Assembly (NCBI GenBank): GCA_905478725.1
Contig: CAJQJT010000373.1
Coordinates: forward strand, 1-6,275
Direction of reading: 5' to 3'
From: an uncultured Pseudomonadales bacterium
GTDB lineage: Bacteria > Pseudomonadota > Gammaproteobacteria > Pseudomonadales > Porticoccaceae
Length of the DNA stretch: 6,275 bases
This document shows, in pieces, positions 5,739 through 6,275 of this stretch (the first letter of the stretch is position 1; each line of letters opens with the position of its first letter). Below the pieces are notes generated by a model. The model was given only the letters and a program-made list of their open reading frames with translations. It did no database searches and was not told the origin of the DNA. The translations under genes and the position numbers were made by a program.

Positions 5739-6275
5739 TTATCGACAGTCAAACCTTTTTGGCCAGCGGCCAATTCGTGGACTTACCCTGTGGGCTGCGC
5801 ACTCACTTTATCGAAATACCCGGCAGCGATGCCGCAGCCAAGACCGTTGTTTTTGTTCACGGCAGCGGTCCCGGTGCCAGCGGCTGGAGTAATTTTCAAG
5901 CCAATATTCAACAGTTTGCCGACGCCGGCAATCGGGTCGTTGTCTATGATCTGCCAGGCTATGGCGATACGGATAAACCAACCGATGCTATTTATACCCT
6001 CGATTATTTCGTCGATCATCTGCGCGAACTACTGGATCACCTGACAATTGATCAGGCCATTTTGGTGGGTAATTCTCTCGGTGGTGCTATCTCTCTGGGC
6101 CTGACTCTGGCCCATCCCAACAGAGTTACAAAGCTTATTCTAATGGCCGCCGGTGGTATCGAAGAGCGCGAAGTCTATTTTGCCATGCCCGGTATCCAGG
6201 CAATGGTGGCGTATCCCATGGGCTCGCCTGCATTTACCCGAGAAGTGCTCGGCACGCTGCTGGAACGTCTGGTTT
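5735..6275 (+). CDS. hsaD: HsaD/TesD-like meta-cleavage-product hydrolase (5' part only)
   Basis: An alpha/beta-hydrolase open to the right edge; the first 180 residues are visible, of about 290 in the family. Signature elements are the oxyanion-hole loop VHGSGPGASGW (41-51), YDLPGYGDTDKP (71-82) and the nucleophile elbow VGNSLGG (111-117) with S114. The lid domain begins after about residue 140. The Asp and His of the triad lie beyond the window. HGSGPGASGW and GNSLGG are typical of carbon-carbon bond hydrolases such as BphD and HsaD. HsaD hydrolyses 4,9-DSHA to 2-hydroxyhexa-2,4-dienoate and the C/D-ring acid HIP, the substrate of the FadD3-like ligase at the operon head. The ATG at 5735 overlaps the hsaA TGA (ATGA), indicating translational coupling; no SD is needed to support the frame, which stays open to the edge. 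Confidence 0.9.
   Translation, partial: MIIDSQTFLASGQFVDLPCGLRTHFIEIPGSDAAAKTVVFVHGSGPGASGWSNFQANIQQFADAGNRVVVYDLPGYGDTDKPTDAIYTLDYFVDHLRELLDHLTIDQAILVGNSLGGAISLGLTLAHPNRVTKLILMAAGGIEEREVYFAMPGIQAMVAYPMGSPAFTREVLGTLLERLV

Noticed and set aside
5790..6044. Plus-strand and minus-strand short frames at the right end
   Set aside because: Both overlap the hsaD frame that starts at 5735 and stays open to the window edge with clear alpha/beta-hydrolase motifs.

Overview
The window is a steroid-catabolism locus from a Gram-negative bacterium, most likely a proteobacterium. The organism is inferred only from Shine-Dalgarno style, roughly 50% GC and gene content; a marine gammaproteobacterium would fit, but nothing in the window proves it. 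Seven protein genes are visible, two of them cut by the window edges. All seven resemble enzymes of aerobic (9,10-seco) steroid degradation best known from Mycobacterium/Rhodococcus (hsa, fadD3, ipd genes) and Comamonas testosteroni (tes, scd genes). Family assignments come from motifs and remembered family sequences; no search was run.

Layout. On the minus strand (1-1230) lie ipdA and the 5' part of ipdB, the two subunits of the CoA-transferase-fold enzyme that opens the last steroid ring. A 129-bp divergent intergenic region (about 1231-1365) holds a candidate promoter and a 13-bp palindrome. On the plus strand (1366-6275) run fadD3-like HIP-CoA ligase, hsaC-like extradiol dioxygenase, hsaB-like flavin reductase, hsaA-like flavin-dependent hydroxylase and the 5' part of hsaD-like meta-cleavage-product hydrolase. 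The plus-strand genes are arranged as an operon: 13-nt gap fadD3/hsaC, 127-nt gap hsaC/hsaB, 120-nt gap hsaB/hsaA, and an ATGA overlap hsaA/hsaD.

How the genes work together. HsaB supplies reduced flavin to HsaA, which hydroxylates the phenolic A ring of 3-HSA to the catechol 3,4-DHSA. HsaC cleaves the catechol, and HsaD splits the product into a 2-hydroxydienoate and the C/D-ring propionate HIP. The FadD3-like ligase activates HIP to HIP-CoA, and IpdAB later hydrolyses the remaining ring (COCHEA-CoA). The plus-strand operon thus covers an uninterrupted run of steps from 3-HSA to HIP-CoA, and the divergent pair acts further down the C/D-ring branch. Genes for the dienoate branch (hsaEFG), the remaining ring C/D steps (ipdC, ipdF, echA20) and any regulator are not visible here.

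The least expected sequence is in two gaps between genes, each filled by a short tandem repeat that starts at or just after the stop codon of the preceding gene. One is 4 x 13 bp between ipdA and ipdB. The other is 5 x 12 bp after hsaB, which repeats the hsaB stop codon in frame. The catabolic pathway itself is known biology; I do not see a previously undescribed enzyme system in this window.
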